A stretch of DNA of 64,000 nucleotides from Kutzneria viridogrisea. Lineage in GTDB: Bacteria; Actinomycetota; Actinomycetes; Mycobacteriales; Pseudonocardiaceae. Below the pieces are notes generated by a model that worked only from the letters and a program-made list of their open reading frames with translations, was not told the DNA's origin and searched no databases. Shown piece after piece: positions 45,563 through 54,437 of this stretch (within the stretch, counting starts at the first letter, position 1; each line of letters opens with the position of its first letter). The DNA lies in contig JACJID010000001.1 in assembly GCA_014138725.1 (NCBI GenBank), positions 1,054,001-1,118,000 of the forward strand. The letters run 5' to 3'. The position numbers and the translations under genes are program-made.

Positions 45563-46778
45563 GATCTCCCGCCGCCGGTTTGGCTGTCAGCTTGCGCCTG
45601 TCGGCAGGGAGATGGTGGTGTCGAGGGCACATGACGCGGTTGGGAGATCGATCCAGGTGAAGTTGCTCCGCCCGGACCATGTGGGGCACCCGGGCGCAGC
45701 AGCCGGAGTTGGCGGGTTGTGGCCATTCACCAAGGCCCTCGCGCGGCTCCACGTCGGCATGTGCGGACGTCGAACAACGTGATCGATTGACCTGCTCGGT
45801 CAGCGGCTACTTGGGCGGATTCTCGACGTTCCCCGGCTCCGCTCTCCAGAGGGACAGGTCGATCCAATCGGACTCGATCAGACCGGACCAGCAAGCCCGA
45901 TAGCGATCAAGCCGACGGATCTGCAGGCCCGGTCCTCACTGTTCGGGACGTTCAACATCTCCGCCGAACGTCAAGGGCTACCAGGTTGGATCGAGGCTAG
46001 GAATGCCGGTGTGGTGACTCAGCGGCAACAACAAACGAGACGACACCTGCTCACACCTGGTAGGTGTCTTCGAGTAGGAGTCGTCCCGTTGTTGATGTTG
46101 CCCAAGTTTTGTGTGCCCCCGGCGCGGTTCGTCGCAGAACTGTGCAGGCGGCTGGATCACAAGTTGTAACCCAGCCGTTGCGTTGACCTGCGCATTCGTG
46201 ATCGTGTCGGCAGGAACTCGAACCCTAAACCCGTTGGCTGAGACATCCCGTGCTGTCATATCGGGATTGTGTCGAACCGGCTCGCTGCTGCTGTTCTCGC
46301 ATGTCGTGTCAAATTCGCGTGTCGGTATCCATCGCATCACGGTACGTACGCTGCAGCAGAGCGACCTCGGAGCAACCACACCCGGTGTTGTGCGTTGGAG
46401 TGGCACCTGCATCGATCTGCCGTCTTACCTGGCCGCGGTACCGTCCGAGGAGCCGCCGCCGGCTCACCGACATGCGGCTGAGCTCTTAGGTGTGAACTAT
46501 GGACGGTCGTATGCGCTGACCTGCGGAAATGCGACTTCCGCAGGTCGGCGCGGGTCCGTTCAGTGTCGTTGTGTGCAGTTGGGGACCGTTCAGCACACAT
46601 GTCTGCTCCCCATTTGCTCCCCGCCGTGCTCCCCGTCCGTGTCAAGCTATTGGGGAGAGCCGCTGATCTGTGGGACTGTGGCGCTACACGCCGCCCAGCG
46701 CTGTCTCGTATGGGTCGCACATGAGTACCGACCTGGGTGGATGGAGTTTTTGGCACGCACAGGGCGGGCGTGCTGGGA
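45563..46778. other. 1.2-kb region without a supported gene
   Basis: The largest open frame (46111-46842 plus) has no ribosome site and a Cys/Arg/Ser-rich product, so I treat it as spurious. A tRNA T-arm-like stretch (GGTTCGAGTTCC on the minus strand near 46214-46225) lacks the other arms. No gene is supported. Confidence 0.4.
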
Positions 46779-47792
46779 TTACCGGAGCAGGCCCAGAGAC
46801 CTCAGTATGCGTCCGGTATCGGCCCCGTCAATAATCATGTAGAAACGGGGATGCCGGGCGTCGTGGGCGTAGGCGTCCATCATGCCAACCACGCTCGGCT
46901 TGATCTGATGACAGTGCTGCAGAACGAGTAGCTCCGCGGGCTCGGTGAACAGCCGATCGATCTGGTCGCCGTTCTTGCCCAGGGCCTTGACATCCATCGC
47001 GCGAGGGTAGCCCGGTCCCTTGAACAGCCACGCGGCCGACATCTGGCGCCCGCGGGTGAATACTCGTGACGTGTAGAGGTCGGAGCGCTCCCCACCCCAG
47101 TCCTTCGGAACGTACGACTCGCCGATCAGCCTGGCAAAGGCGCGCTTCACCGTGTCCTCCGGCACACGCAGGACCGCTTCACCCTCCGCCTCGGCGAGAG
47201 GAGAGGCGAAGTCGATCCCGCTGAACTGGCGGATATCGCTGGGGTAAACCCGCGCTCCCGGCACTGGACCTCCAGCGGCAAGGTCGTCATCGACGAACGA
47301 CCTGATTCCGATGAAGACCGGCCTGAGCTCAATTTGCTCTGCGCTGAGATTGGTGACCGTCCCGATCAGGTAGGCCCGCCTGTTCCCGGTGAGGCTGCCG
47401 GGCGCGGAGGAACTGGCGATTCTTGCCGCGTTGAATGTCCCGATGACGCGCACCGGCTCGCCCGCGTCGAGCACCGCCGTGAAGCTGGCCGGCTTGAAGC
47501 CAGGGGCGTCGAGGTCCCGGTCTCGCTGGAACGCGAACTCCAGCTCGGTGCCGACGACTTGCCCCGCGCGCAGGTTCCGCTCCAGGACGTGCCTCGCCAG
47601 CTCGCCGACTCCCAGCGAGGAGAGCACCTCGGCGAGTTCCGCGGCGAGCACGTAGGGCAGTGCCGCCTCAAGATCGCTCCGGCGGGCCGCGCGTGCCCGT
47701 GCGGACTCCGTCCGCTGCTCTCCGAGGAGGGACTGAACCTGGTCCTGGTGCAGGAAGTACGGTTCGAGCGCGATGCGCGTCATCGACAACAT
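46779..47792 (-). CDS. Protein of unknown fold, last gene of an ATPase-kinase operon (337 aa)
   Basis: ATG 47792 is chosen because AAGGG lies four bases upstream. The N-terminal part is alpha-helical (LHQDQVQSLLGEQRTESA, LAAELAEVLSSLGVGELARH). The middle has a beta-rich domain (TGNRRAYLIGTVTNLS, VFIGIRSFVDDDLAAG). The C-terminus has a well-defined motif set: AWLFKGPGYPRAMDVKALGK, NGDQIDRLFTEPAELLVLQH and FYMIIDGADTGRILRSL. Asp, Lys and a QHCH stretch there would suit a nuclease-like or phospho-acceptor role, but that is conjecture. It follows the kinase gene by 66 bp in the same direction. Confidence 0.65.
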   Translation of the reverse strand: MLSMTRIALEPYFLHQDQVQSLLGEQRTESARARAARRSDLEAALPYVLAAELAEVLSSLGVGELARHVLERNLRAGQVVGTELEFAFQRDRDLDAPGFKPASFTAVLDAGEPVRVIGTFNAARIASSSAPGSLTGNRRAYLIGTVTNLSAEQIELRPVFIGIRSFVDDDLAAGGPVPGARVYPSDIRQFSGIDFASPLAEAEGEAVLRVPEDTVKRAFARLIGESYVPKDWGGERSDLYTSRVFTRGRQMSAAWLFKGPGYPRAMDVKALGKNGDQIDRLFTEPAELLVLQHCHQIKPSVVGMMDAYAHDARHPRFYMIIDGADTGRILRSLGLLR

Positions 47793-47858
47793 GATCCCTT
47801 CAGCTGAGGCGGGCCACAATTTTCTGTGTCTGGCGGGCTTGGGACGGCGAGGGAGCGG

Positions 47859-49229
47859 TCACGGGATGTCCTTGAGCAGGCGGAGGAATTCGTCCACGTC
47901 CTGCGGCCGGTCGGTTGGCTTGTGGTGGGTTGCCTCCGCTACTACGGCCTGCCATAGTCCGCTGGCAGGCAGCAACGGGAGATTCTGCTCCGGTCGTTCC
48001 CCGGTCAGGATGGCTGCGATGAGCCGCCCGATGCTGTAGATGTCGGCGGCGGCCGTCACGTTGTGGGGGTTTCCGGACGACAGCTCCGGTGCGGCGAATC
48101 CCTCGGAGCCGAAGCCGGTGCCGGTCCGAGTTCGGCGCGGAACGCTGGTTTCCCCTCGGGGCTGTCGACCCAGCCCCCAGTCCGCTACGACCCACTTGCT
48201 GTTGAGGAGCAGGACGTTGGCGGGCTTGATGTCGCGGTGGATCCGGTCATCGGTGTGTGGGCGGCGCAGTCCTTCGCAGACCGCCCTGACGAGGTCCAGA
48301 AGGGCTCCTGTTTCCCGCTGTAGGCGTTCCGCGTGGCTGGCGGCACTGCCGTTCGCGAGCGGCATCACGAACCACCGCCCGTCCGGGTCGGAGTCCAGGA
48401 CCGGCATGACGTTCGGGTGCTCTCCGTAGAGGTGCCCGATGGAGATCTCACGGCGCATGCGGTGTACAGCGTCTTCATCGCCGTAGCGGAGCTGCTTCAG
48501 CGCAACGGGGATGCGGGTGTGTTTGTGCACGCCGCTGTAGACCGCGCCCTGACCACCTTCAGCGAGCGGCTCTGGGTCCCTGTCGTAGTCGGACTTCGTT
48601 CCGCGCTTGAGCCAGCGCACAGCGGCCCACGGCGCGGCCCCGGCTGTGTCGGTCATGGTGTCGTCGGTGAGGAAGGCGCGGGCAGCCTCGATACCGTGGT
48701 CACGGTAGGGCCCGTCCCGTTGTGCTCTGAGGATGGCTGCCAGTGGCCCGGCGGCCGGATAGTGAGCGAGTTCGGCAGCGAGACGGCGTGCCTCGTCGTC
48801 CTGAGCCGCCCGGCGGATGGCGCGCTTGCTGTTTTGCTCTTGCCGGGCCGTGTGCAGGTCAGGATGAGGGGCCCAGCCACGGGGCGGCAGGACCACGCGG
48901 GCGCCGCGGAAGTCGCATTCGAGGATGATGCAACCGTTGCGCGCTAGTTCTGCGGCTATGTCTTCGGCGCGGTCGCCGAACGTGGTCACCGCAGATTGCC
49001 ACCGACGGGGGCTGTTGGTGGCGAAGGCCCACTGACTGTCGGTCAGACCGCCCGGGCGGTGCGGTAGCGGGAAGCCTTCCGGTTCCAGAGTGACGCGCGT
49101 GATCTTCGGATTGCCGTTGCGGTCGGTGTTGTAGCTGCCGTCAGGTAAGGGGACGGCGTACGTGGTGAGGCCGGGGTAGACGCTGAGGTGGCGCATCGCG
49201 AAACCTCGCGGGCGGGGGCGGGCGGTCAT
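47859..49229 (-). CDS. Serine/threonine protein kinase with a novel N-terminal domain
   Basis: A 456-aa protein. Residues about 1-200 match no domain I know (YAVPLPDGSYNTDRNGN, FGDRAEDIAAELARNGC, VVLPPRGWAPHPD). Residues about 218-456 form a Hanks-type kinase: glycine-rich loop EGGQGAVYSG, Lys in PVALKQL (about 245), HRDIKPANVL (331-333 HRD) and DWG in place of DFG (VVADWGLGR). There is no transmembrane helix or PASTA domain, so it is soluble, unlike PknB-type kinases. ATG overlaps the upstream ATPase stop (ATGA), so the two are coupled. A kinase coupled to a coiled-coil ATPase suggests regulation of that ATPase or of the downstream protein. Confidence 0.8.
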   Translation of the reverse strand: MTARPRPRGFAMRHLSVYPGLTTYAVPLPDGSYNTDRNGNPKITRVTLEPEGFPLPHRPGGLTDSQWAFATNSPRRWQSAVTTFGDRAEDIAAELARNGCIILECDFRGARVVLPPRGWAPHPDLHTARQEQNSKRAIRRAAQDDEARRLAAELAHYPAAGPLAAILRAQRDGPYRDHGIEAARAFLTDDTMTDTAGAAPWAAVRWLKRGTKSDYDRDPEPLAEGGQGAVYSGVHKHTRIPVALKQLRYGDEDAVHRMRREISIGHLYGEHPNVMPVLDSDPDGRWFVMPLANGSAASHAERLQRETGALLDLVRAVCEGLRRPHTDDRIHRDIKPANVLLLNSKWVVADWGLGRQPRGETSVPRRTRTGTGFGSEGFAAPELSSGNPHNVTAAADIYSIGRLIAAILTGERPEQNLPLLPASGLWQAVVAEATHHKPTDRPQDVDEFLRLLKDIP

Positions 49230-50820
49230 GCCGGCTCGCAGTACTCGTTGCCGGTCAGCCAGGCACGGAGCAGTTCGACACGCGGAGTGTGCTCGTCATA
49301 GCCGACGACGACGGGCTGCTCGTTGTACGGGCTGGAGTCCGAGCTGCGGCGCAGCTTGACGTACTGGCCGCAGGCGTCGATGGCGTAGGTCTCCATGTCG
49401 TCTTGCAGTGCCCCGACGACTGTGATGCCGCTGTCCCTGCCGATCTGCCCGAGCAGGGCGACCGCCTCGCGGCGGTGTTGCTTGCCGAGGTTGCGGCCTA
49501 GCTCGTCCAAGACGAGCACCAAAGGGCGGCCGGTGCCACTCGCGGCCGCGGCGGCACAGACGAGCTTGATCGCCCGGTCATCGATTTGTGCCGTGTTGGC
49601 CCGCCGGTCGTAGGGGATGTGGCGCCGCCCCTCGGCGCGCCGCCACATCGGCGTGACTTTCCAGCTCCACGCCTCGGTGGGGTCGGCCGGCGGCGAAGGT
49701 TCTTCGTATTGGAGCGTGGCCCCGTACCCACCGTGTGCCCTGTCGAGCCGGTCGAACTCGGCCGCGACGTCGGCCAGCTTTTTCTTGATGGCGGAGGTGA
49801 GCGCCCCTCGGTAGGCGCGGCTGGCCTGAACCGCCTCCTCGTGGCCGATCCGCGCGGCGTCGAAGCTCTTGTGGCGTTCATCGCGCTGGATGGCGATCTG
49901 CCAGCGCTCGTACCGGTCGGTGCCCTCCTGTTGGCGCAGGTAAACGTGAAGCGCGTGGAGCAGCGGGGCAAAGGCGGCCTGCGCCCGTCGGTTGCTGCCG
50001 GGCCCGCGCTCGCTGGACTCCTTCAGCAAGCCGGTGATCTCCGCAGGCATACTGTCCGACGCGCAGGGAGGGAAGCACTCGGATATCGCCGTGCTGATCA
50101 GGCCCTTGGCTTCCTCCCACCAGTCGTCTGCCGTCCATGACTGCTGGTTGTCCGGCAGGGCGAGCAGATACTCGCTGGCAGAGCCAGATGTACCGTCCCA
50201 GCGGGTAATCAGTTCCGGAAGGCCGAGCTGCGCTTGCTCATCCTCGAGCTTCCCACGCTTCTCACGCCGGATCTTGTTCGTGTTGTCGAGGGCGGTCTTC
50301 TGCCGCAGCAGTGACTCGACCTGCTGCTGGCGAACGCCTGCCAGGCGGAGTACCTCGTCCCGCTCGTCTTGCGCGGCGCTGAGCGTCGGGGCGAGTTCCC
50401 TACGCGCGTTTCTGGCCCCCTGGTCCTTTTTCGTAACGTGCCAGCGTGCGCTTCCAGCCGGCCTGCCTCCGCCGCCGCCCGCGCGCCCTTTTGCCGACGC
50501 TCGGCGCTGATCACCTTGCGCTCAACGGCCTTTCTTGCTTCGGCGGCGTCCTGGTGCTCCGTGGACTTCTGGCGGACCTGCTCGCGGGCAGCCGCGATAC
50601 GGGCGGCGCGGCCGGTCGCGGGCTGGCTGAACCCGCCGATCACCACGATCCCGGCGTCGTCGTGGACCCGGTCGGGGTCGCTGCGGGCCGTGGTCCGAGC
50701 GTGCAGGGCGGCGAGGAAACCGCTCAGGTCGTACTCCGGATCGGCGCTGCCCGGGAGCCTGCCGTGGGGTGCTGGCGAGGCGAGGTTGGCAGCGATCAGG
50801 ATCGAGCCGGGTACGCCCGC
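49226..50820 (-). pseudogene. Coiled-coil ATPase, N-terminus removed by an IS and one frameshift in an A run
   Basis: Reading down from the IS end, the minus strand gives YDLSGFLAALHARTTARSDP, RIAAAREQVRQKSTEHQDAA and EARKAVERKVISAERRQKGA (long coiled coil), then frameshifts at 50432-50437 in a run of five A (one more A would restore the frame). It continues ARRELAPTLSAAQDERDEVL, RQQQVESLLRQKTALD, WTADDWWEEAKGLISTAI, and a Walker-B-like RPLVLVLDELGRNLG about 90 residues before the end. No Walker A is present; in such SMC-like proteins it lies near the N-terminus, so the missing part is probably on the lost side of the IS. Visible length is about 530 aa. Confidence 0.6.
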
Positions 50821-52009
50821 CTGTGGGGTTCCAGAAGTCGGTCCGCGCATCCGACCTGCGGCAACGGACACGTGACGGGCAGGGCATGATCGTCCGCCGT
50901 GGCGCTGCGTCTGCTCTATCTGATCTTCCTCCGGCTGGTGGGCCTGCTGGTGTTGCTCAGTCGCTCGTCGGCGTCCAAGGACGTCGAGCTCCTGGTGCTT
51001 CGCCACGAGGTGGCCGTGCTGCGCAGAGGCAACCCGAAACCGCGCCTGGACTGGGCCGACCGGGCGGTGGTCGCCGCGTTGGTCCGCCTGCTGCCCACGG
51101 GGCTGCGGCTGCACCGGTTGGTCACCCCCGCAACGATCCTGCGCTGGCACCGGCGTTTGGTAGCCGCGAAGTGGACCTACCCACACCGAGTCGGCCGTCC
51201 GCCCGTCGATGAGGCGATTACCAAGCTGATCGAACGGATGGCCACCGAGAACCACAACTGGGGTTACAAGAGGATTCAGGGCGAGCTGCTCAAGCTTGGA
51301 CACCGGGTCGCTTCCTCGACGATCCGGCGGATCCTGAAACGGGCGCGCATACCTCCCGCGCCGGACCGGCAGACCGACACAACCTGGCGGCAGTTCCTGC
51401 GCACGCAAGCCTCGACGATGCTGGCCCGCGACTTTTTCCACGTCGACTGCGCGGTCACCCTCCAGCGGATCTACGTGCTGTTCGTGTTGGAGGTCGGCAG
51501 CCGTTACGTCCACGTTCTCGGCACGACCACCCACCCGGACGGCGGGTGGACCACGCAGCAGATCCGCAACCTTGTGATGGATCTCGGTGACCGCGTCGGC
51601 GAGTTCAGGTTTCTCGTCCGCGACCGGGCTGGCCAGTTCGCGGCCTCGTTCGACGCTGTGCTGGCTGACGTGGACATCACGACGGTCACGATCCCGCCGC
51701 GTTGCCCCCGGGCGAACTGCTACGCCGAACGGTTCGTACTCACCGCCGGATCCGAGCTCACCGACCGCATGCTGATCCTGAGCCAGCGGCACCTCAACGC
51801 CGTGCTCGCCGAATACGTCCGGCACTACAACGGTCGACGGCCGCACCGGTCCCGCGAACTCCGCCCACCTCAGCCGACCTACCCCGTGGCGAACCTCAAC
51901 TCTGCGTGGATCAAGCGCCAGTGGCTCCTGGGAGGCCTGATCAACGAGTACGAACGAGCCGCGTAAACCTACTGGTCAGCACCGGTGACAGACTTTTGGA
52001 ACCCCACAG
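50821..52009 (+). mobile_element. Integrase-core insertion sequence (complete copy)
   Basis: Terminal repeats CTGTGGGGTTCCAGAAGTC at 50821 onward and, at the other end, the complement of CTGTGGGGTTCCAAAAGTC ending at 52009. It contains one long transposase and truncates the ATPase gene. A partial second end sequence (TGACAGACTTTTGGA) recurs at 52059-52073. Confidence 0.85.
50899..51966 (+). CDS. Integrase-core (rve) DDE transposase
   Basis: A 355-aa single-frame protein. It starts ALRLLYLIFLRLVGLLVLLS and has an HTH region (VLRRGNPKPRLDWADRAVVA). The rve core has FHVDCAVTLQRIYVLFV (first Asp), LVRDRAGQFAASFDAVLADV (second Asp) and NCYAERFVLTAGSELTDRML (Glu), then YNGRRPHRSRELRPPQPTYP and GGLINEYERAA. 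It is complete, so probably functional. The fragment at 43672 is a second copy. The family assignment to a named IS group is not certain. Confidence 0.85.
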   Translation: MALRLLYLIFLRLVGLLVLLSRSSASKDVELLVLRHEVAVLRRGNPKPRLDWADRAVVAALVRLLPTGLRLHRLVTPATILRWHRRLVAAKWTYPHRVGRPPVDEAITKLIERMATENHNWGYKRIQGELLKLGHRVASSTIRRILKRARIPPAPDRQTDTTWRQFLRTQASTMLARDFFHVDCAVTLQRIYVLFVLEVGSRYVHVLGTTTHPDGGWTTQQIRNLVMDLGDRVGEFRFLVRDRAGQFAASFDAVLADVDITTVTIPPRCPRANCYAERFVLTAGSELTDRMLILSQRHLNAVLAEYVRHYNGRRPHRSRELRPPQPTYPVANLNSAWIKRQWLLGGLINEYERAA

Positions 52010-52099
52010 CTACTCAACGACTATCAACCAGCCGCCTAACACCCCAGCTCACAGCCGATGACAGACTTTTGGACCAGGACAGGCGGATCATGGCCGGGA

Positions 52100-53254
52100 T
52101 CACGGAGCAGTTGGCGGTGGCACGCGGCGAGACGGTGCCACAGGCAGGGTGACGCGGACGCACAGGCCGCCTTCCGGGCGCGCGGTCAGATCCAGGGCGC
52201 CGTGGTGGGCAGTGGTGATGGAGTCGACGATGGACAGGCCCAGACCGCAGCCGTCGGCCGGTGAGTGCGTGCGGCCGGCACCGCGGCGGAACGGCTCAGT
52301 GAGCTCCGCCGCCGTGTCCGCCGCCACCAGCGGGCCGGTGTTGCGCACTTCCAGCACCCCGTCGGGTGTGGTGCGGACCCAGACCGTGCCGCCGATGGTG
52401 TTGTACCGCACGGCGTTGGCGATCAGGTTGCCCACCAGGTGAGTCAGCAACAGGGCCTCACCGCGGACCAGAACCGGCAGCAACTCGACCTCGAAGGTCA
52501 GCTCCGGGTCGGGCCGCTGCTGGGCCAGCACATCGGTGACCACCTCGTCCAGACGAACCCGTTCCGAGCGGAGCACCCCCTGGTCGCTGCGAGCCAACAA
52601 CAACAGTCCCTCGATCAGCCGTTGGCTGCGTCGGTTGTCGGCCAGCAGCTGCTCCCGGATCAGCGCCAGCTCCGCCGGGGTGGGGTCGAGCAGGCCGACC
52701 TGTAGCGCGGTCCGCTGCACGGCGAGCGGGGTGCGCAGCTCATGGGCGGCATTGGCGATGAACCGCCGCTGGCTGGTGAATCCCGCCTCGATCCGGTCCA
52801 GCATCTCGTCGACCGTGCCGGCGAGGTCAGTGAGCTCGTCCTTGGGGCCGGTCAAAGCGATCCGCTCGTGCAGGTTCTGCGCGGACAGCCGCCGCGCGGT
52901 GGCGGTGATGCGGCGCAGGGGCCGCAGCACCCGGCCGGACACACACCAGCCGACCGCGATCGCGCCCACGCCGAGCAGTGCCAGCGACAGCGCCGACCAC
53001 AGCACGTACTGGCCGAGCGCCGCGGACAGGAACGGATCGGCCTGGCCGCCGCCCAGCGACCACACGGCGGCGCCCTCGGTCGAGGTCAGCTCGGCGGCGC
53101 TCCCGCCGGGCATGAGCCGGATGGCGATGGAGTCGAAGCGGTCGGGCAGGTTGGCCTGCAGCAGCAGGTAGACCACGACCATCAGCACCGACGAGGACAC
53201 CACCATCAGCGCCCCGCACAGCAGGCCCAGCCGGGCGCGAACCGGCAGTTTCAT
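52100..53254 (-). CDS. Sensor histidine kinase (OmpR-type partner)
   Basis: A 384-aa membrane kinase: helix 1 (RLGLLCGALMVVSSSVLM), an extracytoplasmic loop of about 50 aa, helix 2 (ALSLALLGVGAIAVGWCV), then a HAMP domain (GRVLRPLRRITATARRLSAQ). The H box is FIANAAHELRTPLAVQRTAL, the N box LVGNLIANAVRYN, and the G box GCGLGLSIVDSI. It overlaps the response regulator by 4 nt (ATGA). The last residues lie about 90 bp from an IS end, but the frame looks complete. Confidence 0.9.
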   Translation of the reverse strand: MKLPVRARLGLLCGALMVVSSSVLMVVVYLLLQANLPDRFDSIAIRLMPGGSAAELTSTEGAAVWSLGGGQADPFLSAALGQYVLWSALSLALLGVGAIAVGWCVSGRVLRPLRRITATARRLSAQNLHERIALTGPKDELTDLAGTVDEMLDRIEAGFTSQRRFIANAAHELRTPLAVQRTALQVGLLDPTPAELALIREQLLADNRRSQRLIEGLLLLARSDQGVLRSERVRLDEVVTDVLAQQRPDPELTFEVELLPVLVRGEALLLTHLVGNLIANAVRYNTIGGTVWVRTTPDGVLEVRNTGPLVAADTAAELTEPFRRGAGRTHSPADGCGLGLSIVDSITTAHHGALDLTARPEGGLCVRVTLPVAPSRRVPPPTAP

Positions 53255-53910
53255 GGCACGATCCGATAGCCGGCCCCGGAACTGGTCTCGATCACCGGCG
53301 GGTCGCCGAGCTTGGCCCGCAGCTTGGAGATGGTCACCCGCACCGCGTTGGTGAACGGGTCGGCGTTCTCGTCCCACACCCTGGCCAGCAACTCCTCCGC
53401 GCTGACGAAGGTCCCCGCCTCGGCCATGAGCACCGATAGCACGGCGAACTCCTTGGGCTGCAACACAATCGTGCGATCAGCGCGGCTCACGCGCCGCGCG
53501 GCGGCGTCGAGCTCCACAGTGGAGTGACGCAGGACCGGCGGCACGGCCCTGGCGACGCGGCGGGCCAGCGCCCGCACCCGGGCCACCAGTTCGGGGAACT
53601 CGAACGGCTTGGTGAGATAGTCGTCGGCGCCCAGTTCCAGGCCGTCCACCCGGTCGTCCAGCGACCCGGCCGCGGTGAGCATCAGCACCTTGGTCCGGGA
53701 GCCGGAGCCGATCAGCTCGCTGCAGATGTCGTCGCCGTGCACGCCGGGCAGATCCCGGTCCAGCACCACCACGTCGTAGTCGTGCAGGCCGAGACGGTAC
53801 TGGGCGGCGGTCCCGTCGTAGGCGACGTCCACCGCCATCGACTCCCGGCGCAGGCCGGTGGCGACCAGATCGGCCAGCAGGGTCTGGTCCTCGACCACCA
53901 GCACGCGCAT
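53251..53910 (-). CDS. OmpR-family response regulator
   Basis: A 219-aa protein. The receiver has the acidic pair at VVEDQTLLAD, phospho-acceptor Asp 51 (DVVVLDRDLPG) and Lys 101 (DDYLTKPFEF). The C-terminal winged HTH spans about residues 125-219 (VLQPKEFAVLSVLMAEAGTF, NAVRVTISKLRAKLGDPPVI). ATG 53910 begins the gene, which is divergent from a small secreted protein about 150 bp away; that gene could be a target of the regulator. Confidence 0.9.
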   Translation of the reverse strand: MRVLVVEDQTLLADLVATGLRRESMAVDVAYDGTAAQYRLGLHDYDVVVLDRDLPGVHGDDICSELIGSGSRTKVLMLTAAGSLDDRVDGLELGADDYLTKPFEFPELVARVRALARRVARAVPPVLRHSTVELDAAARRVSRADRTIVLQPKEFAVLSVLMAEAGTFVSAEELLARVWDENADPFTNAVRVTISKLRAKLGDPPVIETSSGAGYRIVP

Positions 53911-54063
53911 CGTCTCCCCAATCCGCTCGGTCGGGGCAGGCTATCGGCCGCGGGGTTGCGAAAAGGTATCGGCGGGCCGGCCGCGGTGGAGATCTTTTCG
54001 AAAGGTGGGCTCCGGTTGGCTTGGGCCCGTCAACCAAGCAGCACTCACCTTCGAGGAGCGATC

Positions 54064-54330
54064 ATGTCCACCAGCACTCGTCGTCATCTCGCCGCGGGCA
54101 TCGCCGGGCTGGCCGCCGTCGGCGCCATCGCGCTCGGCGCCAGCCCCGCGTCCGCCGCCACCGCCACGCCCGCCACCGCCGGCTTCCAGCACGCCCAGTC
54201 CGGCGACCCGCAGGGCGGGGACACCTGCCTGGAGCTCAAGCAGGACCCGAACGGCATCGTCATCCTGGTCCCGTGCGAGAACCCGCCGGCCGGCAGCACC
54301 GCGCCGGTCACCCCCATCCCGGGCCTCTGA
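54064..54330 (+). CDS. Small secreted protein (88 aa)
   Basis: A signal peptide (STRRHLAAGIAGLAAVGAI, then ALGASPASA) is followed by a short mature part of about 55 aa with two Cys (DTCLELKQDPNGIVILVPCE), likely joined as a disulfide, and a Pro/Thr tail. GAGGAG lies upstream. It diverges from the OmpR-type response regulator, which may control it. A 14-bp terminator follows the stop. Confidence 0.8.
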   Translation: MSTSTRRHLAAGIAGLAAVGAIALGASPASAATATPATAGFQHAQSGDPQGGDTCLELKQDPNGIVILVPCENPPAGSTAPVTPIPGL

Positions 54331-54338
54331 GGCCCGGC

Positions 54339-54381
54339 GACGCCTGGCGGTGCTCGCGGGGGTCACTCACCGCCAGGCGTC
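54339..54381 (+). terminator. Strong hairpin terminator after the small secreted protein
   Basis: GACGCCTGGCGGTG at 54339-54352 pairs perfectly with CACCGCCAGGCGTC at 54368-54381 (14-bp stem, 15-nt loop), starting 9 bp after the stop. Confidence 0.8.
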
Positions 54382-54437
54382 GCGTTCCTCGTCCAGCACG
54401 ACGTCCTTCTCCACCGGCCGGCCTGCACGCTCGACGT

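Noticed and set aside
46190-46240. tRNA-like T-arm (GGTTCGAGTTCC on the minus strand)
   Set aside because: The neighbouring D-arm, anticodon arm and a pairing acceptor stem could not be drawn; only one arm is present.
46111-46842. Open frame of 243 codons on the plus strand
   Set aside because: No ribosome site and a Cys/Arg/Ser-rich product without motifs; it also overlaps the end of the minus-strand gene at 46779.
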